This document shows, piece by piece, positions 21,015 to 31,204 of a stretch of DNA of 64,000 bases (position 1 is its first letter; every line of letters starts with the position of its first letter). Both the position numbers and the translations under genes were made by a program. Source of the stretch: Macrolepiota albuminosa. Lineage: Eukaryota; Basidiomycota; Agaricomycetes; Agaricales; Agaricaceae. The notes below the pieces were generated by a model. The model searched no databases. It saw nothing but the letters and a program-made list of their open reading frames with translations, and had not been told where the DNA came from. The stretch covers positions 2,216,947 through 2,280,946 of the forward strand of contig JAMWFC010000049.1 in NCBI GenBank assembly GCA_027475525.1. Direction: 5' to 3'.

Positions 21015-23739
21015 TCAGCCCCGGGGGGCGCGGGGCTTGCCGGGGTGGGCCTGGTGGAACTCCCGGAGCTTGTCGGGGGCGGTCCTCAGGTTTCCCGCGG
21101 GTTCCCAGGTGTCGTCTTCTGGTCCGTAGCCGACCCATCGTACGAGGTAGTTTACCCGTCCGCGGATGATTCGGGAGTCGAGGACATGATCCACCTCGTA
21201 GTGGTACTCGTCGTCTACTTCAAGGGGCGGAGGTTGGTCGGGGCGTTGTCCCGGGAGCGGGTCCGGGGCGTGTCTCTCGAGGAGTCGGACGTGGAACACG
21301 GGGTGCAGCCCCTTGAGGCCCGGAGGGAGGTCGAGCCGGTAGGCGTGGGAAGATACCTTCCGGACGATCTTGAAGGGGCCGAAGCGTTTGTGGTCGAGTT
21401 TCACTGAGGGGCGCCGGGTCCGGAGGTTGCGTCGGTCGAGCCAGACTAGGGTCCCGGGGGGCCAGTCGGGCGTGTGTTCCCGCCGGGGGTTCGCATGCTT
21501 GGAGTAGGCCTTATTCGCGACGTCAATCTCACTCCGGAGGAATTCGTGGAGGTCCCGGAGGTCCTGGGCCGCTTCATGGGCAGCGTGGGCCGGGATATCC
21601 CGGAGGGATAGGGTCAACCGGGGGTGGTATCCCTTGTTCGCGAAGAAAGGGGACACCCCGGTGGCGGAGTGGGGGGTGTTGTTATAAGTGAACTCGGCGA
21701 GAGGGAGTTCGGCGCGCCAGTCGTTCTGGAGGTAATTGACGTAGATCCGGAGGTACTGTTTGAGGGTCTGGTTGACGCGTTCGGTCTGGCCGTCGGTCTC
21801 CGGGTGGTAAGCGGTCGACAGGTTGGTTCGGACGCTGAGGGCCTTGCACAAGGACGTCCAGAACTTCGAGACGAAGAGGGGGCCTCGGTCGGAGACGATG
21901 TCGTCAGGTAGTCCGTGCTTCGAGAACACGTGCTCGAGGAAGAGCCGGGCGAATCTCGGGGCGTCGTCGGTGGTGTGGCACGGGACGAAGATGGCCTGCT
22001 TAGTGAGTCTGCAGACAATGACGAGGATGGCATCGTACCCTTCCGATTCCGGGAGCTCGACGATGTGATCCATGGAGATGGATGACCACGGGCGCTTCCC
22101 CACGGGCAGGGGCTTAAGGAGTCCGTAGGGGCGGTGCCGGGGGACTTTGGCCCGGAGACAGGGTTCGCACGCGCGGACGTACCGGGTGACGTCCTTCTTC
22201 ATTCCTGGCCAGAAGTAAGTCCAGGAGATAAGTTGGAGTGTTTTGCGGATTCCTGGGTGGCCACGGAGCTTGTGGTCGTGGTGCTGTCGGAGGATGTCGA
22301 GGCGTACATGCTTGAAGTCCGGGGCGTAGATGCGGCCGTCCCGGAGGAGCATTTTGTTATCCAGAGAGAGGGTAAAGGAGGGGTCGGGGCTTCGTCCGTC
22401 GGGGGAATTGTTCCGGGGGTCGTGCTGGGCGAAGTAGCTATCTTGGGGGGCGTCCCGAACCTGCCTCAGGATGCCTTCTTCGTTCAGGATTAGTACCGCG
22501 TTGAGGTGTTCGGGAGGGATCACCACGCGGTGGTTGAAGGCGTTTCGCTTGGCTTCGAAGGATTTCTTGGGGTAGACGTCGGGTCGTCGGGTGAGGGCAT
22601 CGGGCTTGGCTCCGAGTCGTCCGGGACGGTAGTGGATGGTAAAATCGTACTCCGAGAGGACCTCAGACCATCGGGCTTGTCGGCGGCTGAGGAGCTTGGT
22701 GGTCGTGAAGTACTGCAGGTTATTATGGTCCGAGTAGACTTGGATCCGATGCGGGGTACCCTCGAGGTAAGCTCGCCACTGCTTGAAGGCTTCGACAATC
22801 GCGAGGAGTTCCTTGTCGTAGATGTCGTAATTGAGCTCGGCCGGGATCATTGATCGGGTGTAAAAAGCCACGGGTCGGAGTTCCTGGTTGTCCGGCTCCA
22901 TTTGCGAGAGGATGCCCGCGATGGCATAGTCGGAGGCGTCGCACTCCAGGACAACCGGGAGGGCGGGGTCGTAGTGCCGGAGGATCGGGGCTGAAGTGAA
23001 AACTTCCTTGAGTAAGGTGAACGCGCTTTGGCACTTACTGTCCCACCCCCAGGGGGTGTCCTTCCAGGTTAGCCAGTTGAGGGCCTTGGTGATACCGGAG
23101 TAGTTGTCGATGAAGCGCCGTAGAAGTTTGCGAACCCGAGGAAGGATTGCACTTCCTTGACGTTTTTCGGAGATGGCCAGTTGAGGATTGCTTCGACCTT
23201 TGCGGGGTCCATGCGAACTCCGTCTGGGGTGACGATGACGCCGAGATATTCGACCTCCGTAGTGTGGAACGAGCACTTCTCCGGTTTCGCGTGTAGGTTG
23301 TGACTTCGGAGGCGTTCGAGAACTTGCCGGACGTGGACTCGATGTTCGTCGAGGGAGTCCGAATAGATCAGGATGTCGTCCAGGTAGACAATGACGAAGA
23401 CGTCGTTCATGTCGTGGAAGATGTCGTTCATGAAGTACTGGAAAGTCGCGGGGGAGTTAGTCATTCCGAATGGCATTACCAGATATTCAAAGAGGCCGTA
23501 ACGGGTGCGGAAGGCCGTTTTCCATTCGTGTCCCGGGGCAATCCGGACGTTGTTGTAGCCCGACCGGAGGTCGATCTTTGAGTAAACCTTGGCTTTGCTG
23601 AGTCGGTCGACGAGGTCTCCGATGAGGGGTAGGGGGTATCGGTTCTTCTTGGTGATCTTGTTCAAGCCCCGGTAGTCGACGCAGAGGCGGAGTGATCCGT
23701 CCTTCTTCTTGGCGAAGAGAACCGGTGCGCCGGCCGCTC
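21015..23739 (-). pseudogene. Element C reverse transcriptase, RNase H, integrase, chromodomain
   Basis: Reading down the minus strand, RT begins abruptly at [20 protein letters not shown] (about 23735-23675). Then come [26 protein letters not shown] and catalytic [10 protein letters not shown] (near 23390-23360). A one-base deletion near 23115 shifts the frame (NFYG instead of NFYRRFIDN), after which 753 codons are open. RNase [39 protein letters not shown]. Integrase zinc region ([23 protein letters not shown]), core [27 protein letters not shown]. The chromodomain ([22 protein letters not shown]) ends at 21015. The RT N-terminus is missing at the D junction, so the enzyme is dead. Confidence 0.9.
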
Positions 23740-25227
23740 CTTTTCTAGTGTCTCAATCCTTTCCTCGCGGGACAGCGTGGGGCGGTCACTGATAGCGTTT
23801 AGCTGGAGTACCTCGTGAATTAGTGCTTGTTGAGGAGTCGCCTCCGCTTCCGTTGTCGTCGTGCTATTCAGGTTGCCTGTCGCTAAGTTCCCGGGGTTCC
23901 GACGGTGCCACTCATCAATGCGTCCCTGGAACGTCTTATGCTCGGGATATAGGGGAATGATCGCGCCCGAGGGTAAGACTAGTTTCCCGTCCACTCCCCG
24001 GCGCGCCTTCCCTTGTCGCAGATATTGTTCAAGGATAGCGCACCTACCCCTGGTCATGGTATGTCCTGCCTCGCCGCAAAAATGGCAAAGTCCCGTCGGT
24101 ACGTTGTTTCTAGGCGCCGAGAGACTAGTCGAGATCAAGGTCTCCAGTTTATTCATGACATTAGCGACTGCATTGCTGACGGCAGTTTCCAAGTCCTCCT
24201 TCTTGACATACCCATTACGGTCATTGGCGGCGCTAGGTGCTGGCGACTCTGTCTTGGGTGCCATTCCTCCATGGTCCGCCCCAGGTCGCTGTAAGGGTAT
24301 ACCCGTATCCGTACCCTTTAATACCCACTTTCCTGCCTCAAAGACCTTTTCTATGTCGTATGGTTCCTCGGGGTGATGATCATGCATAATGATCTCCAAG
24401 CGTTGCGCAATCTTAGTCCATAACGAAGTCGGGAATCCTTGTTGAAACAAACGGCGCTCCTCGTTCCCATATAACTTCCCATTTTGGACCAGCCATCTCG
24501 CTATCTGCTGGAAATCACGATAATAAGTCGATAGCGCTCCTAAAGTATAGATACCAGCCGCGAAGGTGTCCTGTACTAGCTTCTGGATTTCCATTACCGT
24601 ATAACGCGTAGCTTCTTCGGCGCCAGGATATAAATGAATGATAGCCTTTTTCCATTCATCATAGGTAAAAGGCCTAGGTGGTGCGTCACTAGTAAGTCCT
24701 TGGAACTCCTTCAGCCCTGTCCATGATTCGGCTGTGTCGTATGAGACGTATCTGGCGGCGTATTCTTTCATTTGTGTATCGTCGGTTACCCGGCAATCGC
24801 GTAGCAGATACTCCAACTCTTTGAAGTACTGCGTTAGTTCGCGAGGTTTCGTTTCGTCCCATTTTGGCGACGAGAAGTGGTTTTGGGGTGGCATGCGCTG
24901 ATTGTTCGGCTGATCCATTCCGATAGGTGTATTTGTCGAGGTAGGAAGGGTGGTGGTGCTCGTGTTACTTAGCGTCGATGTCGTAGGTACCGGCTCAGTC
25001 AGCTCCAAGTCGCTAGGTTCTGGCGATAATAGCCTAGATAACTCTTCCAGAGGCGTAAGCGGCGTATGGTTTTCGCCTGCTAAGTATTCAAATGGTCGGG
25101 AAAACGGGAAAAAGCTCTCAGCTAGACTGTCTGGTGCGGCCTCAAGCTCCTGATCCAAAGTCTGTCTCGGTAGCGCGCCTGGTAAGTGTGGTGATTTGGT
25201 GGTACTTGGTTCAAGCGCGCTCTCCAA
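23740..25227 (-). pseudogene. Segment D gag with zinc knuckle
   Basis: An open frame of about 496 codons has no ATG at its 5' limit; the first ATG in frame is within MDQPNNQRMPP. A gag-like domain follows (KWDETKPRELTQYFKELEYLL, WKKAIIHLYPGAEE, RWLVQNGKLYGNEERRLFQQGF). It ends with a CCHC-like knuckle, CHFCGEAGHTMTRGRC (near 24080-24030), and a block KLVLPSGAIIPL. Its last codons run straight into the RT sequence of C at ETLEKE, marking the chimeric joint. The type fits gag of the lineage to which pol E and pol F belong, but neither of those keeps a gag for comparison. Confidence 0.65.
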
Positions 25228-25284
25228 CAGGAGGCGGCGCTGTCGCTGGGCTCGAGTTTCCGGCGGAATTCTGTCTCAGAAGAA

Positions 25285-25303
25285 CCCCTCGCGGTGGGCT
25301 CCA
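25285..25303 (-). other. Candidate primer-binding site of D
   Basis: Seven bases inside the LTR end the minus strand reads TGGAGCCCACCGCGAGGGG, with the TGG start expected of a tRNA-complementary primer site. It is the only such site found next to any LTR in the window. Confidence 0.5.
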
Positions 25304-25309
25304 AAATGA

Positions 25310-26376
25310 TGACGCCAACTGTGGTTGGGTGCGCTGGACGTATACGCAGTACAACGCCGTCTCCAGCGCTTGGCGTGCGTAGTTGTGAGGAGTCCTGACA
25401 GGGTCCCGGTGTGCTCGAGTGGAGGTAGTAAAACGATGCGCTAGATTGTAGCGCTTCGGGGGCTACCTGGCAGACGGTTAGCGTCGTGGTTTAAGCAAAG
25501 ATGTTGGAGAAAAGACGAGTAGCGCAGCGTATTGTGCCCGTAAGTGGCACCGTAAACGATGAAGACGAGATAGACAGAGCTAGCACCCGACTTAGCGACG
25601 AAGTCGGAGGAGGCTAGCGCGAGTTGAACGCTAAGTGTAACTGTGAGTTCGAGGGGTTACGATTTGTTTTTATATACATGAAAAGTAGCTATTTTATATA
25701 CAGTGCGCTACTGTGTTTGCCAAGATACAAGTCCATCTGCGGCGCTACCTCCTAGCGCCTCTCCTCGTGGCTTACTCTAACGGCGACCTGTCAACGGCGA
25801 CCTTGTGCACATGGCTGACAGCGACCAACGGCGTTATGACCCACGGCGACCTGCGGTGACTCTATATTGACTTAGAGTTGTACGAGTCTGCTCACTTTTC
25901 TATAACTCCGATTGGCCAGGCTGTTCCGGGGTATGGTCGGAAAATCCTCGACAGACGCCGTGAGCGCTAATGTCAGCGCTACTCATTGTATTAGTTCCTG
26001 TCAGGTCCAGATGTCGGATTTAAGTATATCCAGTGCCGCCGTCATTGATCCCTTTAGACTTCTGATTGAAGTGCCTCGTCCAATGGCAGCGCCTGCTGCT
26101 GGCTCCTTCTGGAAGTGATCGGGGTTTAGTTATAGTCCTCTCCCGCCATTGTGTTAGCGCTATACGTTATGAGCCTCCTTTGTCCTTGGGCTAGGTGAAA
26201 GGAGTGCGCTGTAGGCCTGGTAGCTAGGGGTTAGGATAAGTTTCCACATCCTGTAGTAATTTGCCAGAGCTAGAGCTGCTCTATATTCCCAACTGGTCGC
26301 TAGAGTCCTGAATACGTCAAGTGTTGGTTGGCCTATAATGTCCCTTGATGCGCTCAGTCCGAGTAGAAGCCTATCA
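25310..26376 (-). repeat. Segment D 5' LTR
   Basis: 1067 bp, TGATAGGC...TTGGCGTCA on the minus strand, with AT-rich TATATA sites near 25670-25705 as a possible promoter. The end sequences match the LTR of element E. Confidence 0.65.
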
Positions 26377-27734
26377 CCGGTGTTTTCGGCCCGGAGGTGT
26401 TCCTCAGGTAGCGTCGGGGATACCTGGAGCTGGTAGGCCGGGATGCCGTCCTGGAGAATTCGCGCGAAGGGGGTGCAGCCGATGATTTTGATGTCCGGGG
26501 TTCCGGGTGAGTCAGGGGGGTTGTTGGGTTCGGGGCTAGGCCTGGGGGGTCGGTGGTTCCGGGCGGAGTAACGAGGCCCCTTGTAACAATTTCGAGGGAC
26601 GTTGGGGGGAAACTTGATGGGTTCCCTTCGGGAAGTTTCGGGGCGCCCCGGGTCCTCCGAGGCCCGTGGGTAGAGGTGGATGGCGGCGGCGAGGTGGGCC
26701 TCCGGGCTAGGGAAGGTCATGGTGAGGTCTTCCCAGCGGATGTCGGGGTTCACCTCCCGGAGCCAAGGGAGGCCTAGGACGATGGGGGTCGCTTCGGGGA
26801 GTCGCGTGACCAGGAAGTCGGCCGGGAACGTTAGGTCGTTGTCAAGCGTTATGGTGGTGGAGTGTCCCTTCGTGATAAGTCCGGCGGTGGCGTCGTTCCC
26901 ATCGAAGAGCCGGAGCCCGAGAGGTTTGTCGAGCTGGGTGTAGGGGAGGGCGAGGCGGTCGCTGATGAACATTCCGGTGGCTCCGCTATCGATGAGGGCG
27001 GGAAGACGTTTGGTGGCGGCGCCGAGGCGGACATGGATCACGAAGGAGCGGGTGGCCCGGGAGCGGAGGCCGGGGGGCTCCTCCCGGGGACACCGGGGGT
27101 CCTCCGGACCCGTTGGAGGGGGCGGGGGTTCGAAGGGGATTGTTTCTTGGGTTGCGTCTCGGTCGAGGGCAAGCGTGAGGGCCCTCCAGTCGATTCGGGG
27201 ATTGGTGGCACGCAGCCATGGGAGTCCGAGGACGAGGGGGGCGGCGGCGTGGAGCCTGGTGACCAGGAGTCGGAGTGTCTGGTGATGGCCGGAGGCGAAG
27301 GTCACGGGCATTTGCACGAAGTGGGTGATGTCGCCGGCGGAGGAGGAGTTTCCGTCGAAGAGTCGGAGATGGATGGGGATGGGGAGCCTTTGGGGGGGCT
27401 GGGGGGCAAGGGCCGCCCAGGTTTTGTCAATGAAGTTGTCGGTGGCGCCGCTGTCAACGAGGGTGTTGATGGGCGCCGGGGAGGAGGCGAGGGTGGTACG
27501 GAGGAGGAGGGACTGTGGGGAGTGAGAGGGGAGGTGGGCCAGGAGGGTGTCCGAGGGTTGTTGAGCCGTGGCGCGAAGGTGGGAGACCGGGGCGGAGAAG
27601 ACGTCGGGGTCCGGACCGCGATTCAGAATGTCTTCTGTTTCTAAATCGCTGGGTCGTTTTCCGTAAACTGGAAGTCGCAGTCTTCCCCGTCGATGGTCCA
27701 GACGGCCCGACCCATGGTCTGGCGCTTTGGGCAA
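26377..27734 (-). CDS. Element C protease region with two tandem retropepsin-like domains
   Basis: The frame overlaps the end of gag (27641-27734) in another frame and has no ATG, so it is probably reached by ribosomal frameshifting. It contains two similar protease domains. The first has INTLVDSGATDNFID and LVLGLPWLRATNPRIDW; the second has PALIDSGATGMFIS and IVLGLPWLREVNPDIRW. Each carries the catalytic DSG and a LRLFDGN segment. Retropepsins normally act as homodimers of one domain; a tandem pair could fold as a single-chain dimer. The C-terminal side (ARILQDGIPAYQLQVSPTLPEEHLRAEN) is cut by D at 26376, after which the frame runs on through D sequence to 26160. Confidence 0.75.
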
Positions 27735-30313
27735 CTGCCGATGAAGTGTCCGGGTTCCCCGCAGAGGAGGCAGGTGCCCTTCCGGCGTCGCTGTTCCTGA
27801 ACATCGTCGGGGACATCGATCCAGGGGCGGTCGGGGTTCCTGACTCGGTTTGCTCGAAGAGCTTCCTCTTTGTCGTCTTCGGGGTGTTCGTCGGCTGGGA
27901 CGTCGGGGTCGTCTGGGTCTCCGGGAAGGGGGTCGGGGGTGTCGTTGATGTCGGCTGCGTTGAGGGCAGCTGGTGGTCGTGGTGCCGGGGCGCGGGGCGG
28001 TCCCGGGGGTCCTCGTCCTGGGGTCGGACGCGTGGTGGGGTCTTGCGGCACCTGGCTAGGGCCTTCGGAGTGATTGGCCTTCCAAGAGGGTCCTCCCGAA
28101 GGGGCCCAATGGCTCCGGGAGCCGGAGTACTCGTTGCGATCTTCCCAGTACCTTTGGTCGATCTGGGTCACCAGTGCCTTGTAGCCGTTGTATGTTGCCT
28201 GCTTGGGGGTGAGGCGGAGGACGTCTTTGATTCGCTGAGGGAGCGCTCGCCGGAGGGCGAACCGGAGGGCGTTGTAGTTCCAGCCCGTCTCATAGGCCTC
28301 CTTCTCGAATCGGACGATGAAGGTGGCAAAGCGCTCCTCGGATCTCATTCGGAGGTTGAAGAGGTTTTCTTCGGCTTCCGCGACGGTGTCGAAGATGCCG
28401 AAGCGGCCGGAGAATTCCTGCACGAAGGCCGCCCACTGAGATAACACGGGGTTGTTGGGGTCGAACCGGAGGAGGGCCGTGTAGTGGTCGAAGGCCAATC
28501 CCTGCAGGTACGAGGCGGCGAATGCGACGCGGGACCCTTCGAGCTGAAACGTGACGGGTTTGGCTTGAAACATGTTGAGGCACTGCATCAGGAAGGTTCG
28601 CCACCTCCGGGGGTCGCGTCCGTGGAAGGGTTCGGGCTTCTGTATGTCGAGCTTGCCTTCCCGGGCGAGGGCGTCCCGGGTGTCGTCCTGCGGGTTCGGT
28701 GGGCGCGGGGGGGGAGCGGCGTGGTAGTAGTAGTAGTAGTGGTTCCCTCCCCCCTGCTGAGGTGGGAAGGCGCCGGCGGCGGCGCCCCATCCCCCGGGGG
28801 GTCCTCCGTCTGGTGGGCCTCCTCCGGGGGGCTGGCCGTGCCCCCCGGGCGGGGGTCCGGGGGCCCATTGGGGGTTGGGGGGCTCCCGTGGGGGCGGCGG
28901 GGGGCCGCCGGGTCCGAGGGGGTGGGCAGCGAGAGGAGGTCGTCCCGGAGGGGGAGGGGGTGGGTGGGGGCCCTGTCCGGGGTGTTGGGGGGGTTGACCG
29001 TAAGGGGGTCGAGGGAGTCCCGGGTCAGGGCCATGCGAGGGTCGGGGGGGCCTGTAGTCGGGGAAGGCCCGGGGGGGTCCTGGCCCGAAGGGGGGCCGGG
29101 GCGGGGCTGGCTGTGGGCGGGTGTCGTCCTGGGGTCCCGGGGGTCCTTCGCGGCCTCGGGGGGGGCGCAGGTCCAGGTGGGGTGGGCGTTCGCGGTTAAA
29201 TTCGGGGGCGGTAGCGGGAGGGGGGTTCCCGGGGTTCTGAGGTTCGTCGATGTACGAGAGGGTGTCGTCCGAGGTGTCGTCGCTCTCAGGTCGGGGTTTA
29301 CCTCCCGGGGGTAGGGGGTTGCCTTCGGCCGCCTGTGCCCACGTGTTGAAGGTGCCGGGCACGGAGTAGGCTCGGGGACGGGCGGAGAGTCCGACGGTGT
29401 GGGCGGCGGGTTGGTCGAAGAGGCCCCCAGTCGGGTTTAGGGACCGCAGAGTGGCAGAGGCGGCGTTGAGCTCCTCCTGCCGTCGTTGGTCTCGCGGCGG
29501 GGGGTTCCCTCGGGTACCTGAGCGGGGGTCGTCCCTCTGGACGTGGAACGAGCGGGCCGGATCCAGAGGGTCCTCGAAGCGGCGGGGGTTGGGGCTGGTG
29601 TGGATTTCGTCTATCAGGCTCTGGAGTTCGTCCCGGAGCGTCGGGTCCACTTGCAGCGTTCTTTTGGTGTTGTCGGGGAGGGTCCCTTTCAGGAATTGGT
29701 CGTGGAAGCGGAGGAGGCGATTGGCCCATTCTTCCGGCGTGCCCCGGAGGTCGTGGTTGCCGAGGGTGACCAAGAGGGCGCGCGTGCGTCGGGCGAATTC
29801 CTCGGGGGAGGTGCGGAGTGCGCGCAGCACTTCGTCTCGCTGTCGGAGGTACTCCTCCGTTCGTCGCTCCAGGGGAGAGGTCGGAGGGCGGGCCGGCGGG
29901 GCTGCCATGGGGCGTGGCCGATTCTGGGGTGGTTCCGGGGTTTCTGTATTCGAGGGGGGTGGTTGGGGTTGGGCAGCCTGCGGCCAGGGTGCGAATGGCC
30001 CTCTGCTGGCGGGGGGTAGATTGGCTCCCCATGGGGTTTCGGGGAGTCCCCCGGGTACCATCCTGTAGGTGCCAGAGTTGACGGGAGGGTTGGCGTACAT
30101 CCGCCAGTCCGGAGGATGCAGAAGCTGGCTGGCCGAGGGGCCGTAGGCTCCATTCGGGTCGGGGGCCCAGAATCGGGGTGCGGGGTAGATTTCGGGGATC
30201 GGGGGTGGGTATACGGGTTGGGGGGTACTGTGGTTGTATTGTTCGGGTAGTGGGCGACCGTAGGCATCGGTTTGGTAGCCCACGGGGTAGTAGACGGGGG
30301 TGTACGTAGACAT
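27641..30313 (-). CDS. Element C gag (890 residues), proline-rich, with zinc knuckle
   Basis: ATG 30313 lies 32 bp inside the 5' LTR border and opens 890 codons without a stop, the longest intact frame in C. The first about 500 residues are low-complexity, rich in Pro, Gly and Arg (PPGGHGQPPGGGPPDGG). A capsid-like region follows (RRWRTFLMQCLNMFQAKP, YTALLRFDPNNPVLSQW, FNLRMRSEERFATFIVRFEKEA, LRFALRRALPQRIKDVL). A basic/acidic linker and a CCHC knuckle, CLLCGEPGHFIGSC, lie near 27772-27731. It would form the virus-like particle and bind element RNA. Open frames on the opposite strand here are shadows of the skewed GC content. Confidence 0.85.
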   Translation of the reverse strand: MSTYTPVYYPVGYQTDAYGRPLPEQYNHSTPQPVYPPPIPEIYPAPRFWAPDPNGAYGPSASQLLHPPDWRMYANPPVNSGTYRMVPGGLPETPWGANLPPASRGPFAPWPQAAQPQPPPSNTETPEPPQNRPRPMAAPPARPPTSPLERRTEEYLRQRDEVLRALRTSPEEFARRTRALLVTLGNHDLRGTPEEWANRLLRFHDQFLKGTLPDNTKRTLQVDPTLRDELQSLIDEIHTSPNPRRFEDPLDPARSFHVQRDDPRSGTRGNPPPRDQRRQEELNAASATLRSLNPTGGLFDQPAAHTVGLSARPRAYSVPGTFNTWAQAAEGNPLPPGGKPRPESDDTSDDTLSYIDEPQNPGNPPPATAPEFNRERPPHLDLRPPRGREGPPGPQDDTRPQPAPPRPPFGPGPPRAFPDYRPPRPSHGPDPGLPRPPYGQPPQHPGQGPHPPPPPPGRPPLAAHPLGPGGPPPPPREPPNPQWAPGPPPGGHGQPPGGGPPDGGPPGGWGAAAGAFPPQQGGGNHYYYYYHAAPPPRPPNPQDDTRDALAREGKLDIQKPEPFHGRDPRRWRTFLMQCLNMFQAKPVTFQLEGSRVAFAASYLQGLAFDHYTALLRFDPNNPVLSQWAAFVQEFSGRFGIFDTVAEAEENLFNLRMRSEERFATFIVRFEKEAYETGWNYNALRFALRRALPQRIKDVLRLTPKQATYNGYKALVTQIDQRYWEDRNEYSGSRSHWAPSGGPSWKANHSEGPSQVPQDPTTRPTPGRGPPGPPRAPAPRPPAALNAADINDTPDPLPGDPDDPDVPADEHPEDDKEEALRANRVRNPDRPWIDVPDDVQEQRRRKGTCLLCGEPGHFIGSCPKRQTMGRAVWTIDGEDCDFQFTENDPAI

Positions 30314-30345
30314 CGAGAACGGGGTAAGGGGGAGTCTTGATATTA

Positions 30346-31199
30346 TGTCAGGTTCCGCTGACGACGGGGGCCTCCGGGGGCAAGCGGGTCCTTACTAGGC
30401 GGACTCGAAGTCTACGGAGAGTCTCCGGGTGAGTTCCGGAGTTTTGGGTAGGGCGCGGGGTGGCTACGGAGCGCCGGAGTTCGTAGGAGAAGGTAGAGCA
30501 GGATCCCGGGCTAAGTCCGGAATACGAGGCGGGGGTGGGCGGAGCCTTGTTAGGGCAGAGGGGTGATCGAGACTGAGACCGGGAGACTGAGACGGGAACC
30601 AGGAGACTAAGTTAGAATTGAAGTGAGACTTTTTAAAGGGCCGGGAGACTTGAGAGAGTAAGACAGATAGATTGAGACAAGTATCAAATAGACAAGAGAG
30701 TATAGAGACGAGTTTATAGCAATATCAAGACTACCGTAACGTACTACGAGCTGCGGGTTAAGTACCAGGTGCCGGCTGAGCTCCGGCCCCCTGGGTAAGG
30801 TCCGTACCCCTTCCATGTGGTGCATCCCGTGCAGCGTATTGTCCGGGTGTCAGTCCTCTGCGGTCGAGTAGTCCCGGGGGGCACAGATGGGTTGCGGTGT
30901 ATTGCCCGGGTTCGGGAGTGGCGCCGGGAGGGCGGCGTCAAGTGGGGGGCGGCCTCCGGCATGATCGATCGGGGCTTGGGGCGGCGTCCGGGGCACGTGG
31001 CGCGTTGGCGGGGCTTCGGGCCTTATCCGGGGGTCGAGCATCGGGTTGGGCCGGGTCGGCCCTGGTCGGGGTGGTCTCGGGTTTAGTCGGTCTTGTCCCG
31101 ATGTGTTCCGGGGGCGCGCTGGGGGGGTTGGGTTTCAAAGGAGGGGTTCCAGGCAGGACTTACTGGGGGGTCGGGGTGGCGCAGGCGTGGCTCGTGACA
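30346..31199 (-). repeat. Element C 5' LTR
   Basis: 854 bp; carries a 17-bp insertion (about 30937-30953, GTCAAGTGGGGGGCGGC) relative to the 3' LTR. The target duplication GTGAT follows at 31200-31204. Confidence 0.95.
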
Positions 31200-31204
31200 G
31201 TGAT

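Larger units (their letters stand above)
23740..26376 (-). mobile_element. Segment D: 5' LTR, primer site and gag of a foreign LTR element inside C
   Basis: Between the protease and RT of C lies 2.6 kb of lower GC content. On the minus strand it starts as an LTR (TGATAGG..., 26376) ending ..TTGGCGTCA (25310), then a tRNA-type primer site, then a gag frame running into C RT sequence at about 23740. There is no pol and no 3' LTR. CCGGT lies next to both borders (23719-23723 and 26377-26381), which may be the original target duplication, but the left border is not an LTR end. The RT N-terminus of C is lost as well, so a deletion removed the D pol and 3' LTR with part of C. The LTR ends match those of element E. 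Confidence 0.65.
17214..31199 (-). mobile_element. Ty3/Gypsy LTR retrotransposon C (minus strand) with an antisense gene
   Basis: LTRs lie at 17214-18050 (837 bp) and 30346-31199 (854 bp), both TGTCAGG...CGTGACA on the plus strand, with the GTGAT duplication outside. On the minus strand the order is gag (30313-27641), protease (27734-26377), foreign segment D, then RT/RNase H/integrase/chromodomain (23739-21015). A plus-strand gene at 18201-20800 fills the space before the 3' LTR. A purine tract (AAAGGAGGGGGTGA, minus strand) abuts the 3' LTR at 18051-18064. The LTRs differ by ten transitions and one 17-bp insertion (near 30937). C is GC-rich compared with A and B. Confidence 0.95.

Noticed and set aside
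23719..26381. CCGGT at both borders as a simple target duplication of D
   Set aside because: The left border is not an LTR end and the RT of C lacks its N-terminus, so a clean insertion does not explain the joint.
28484..29314. Long plus-strand open frame (276 codons) inside C
   Set aside because: It is antisense to the proline/glycine-rich gag of C; the skewed GC content keeps several frames open. Composition is Gly/Arg/Val repeats with no motif.
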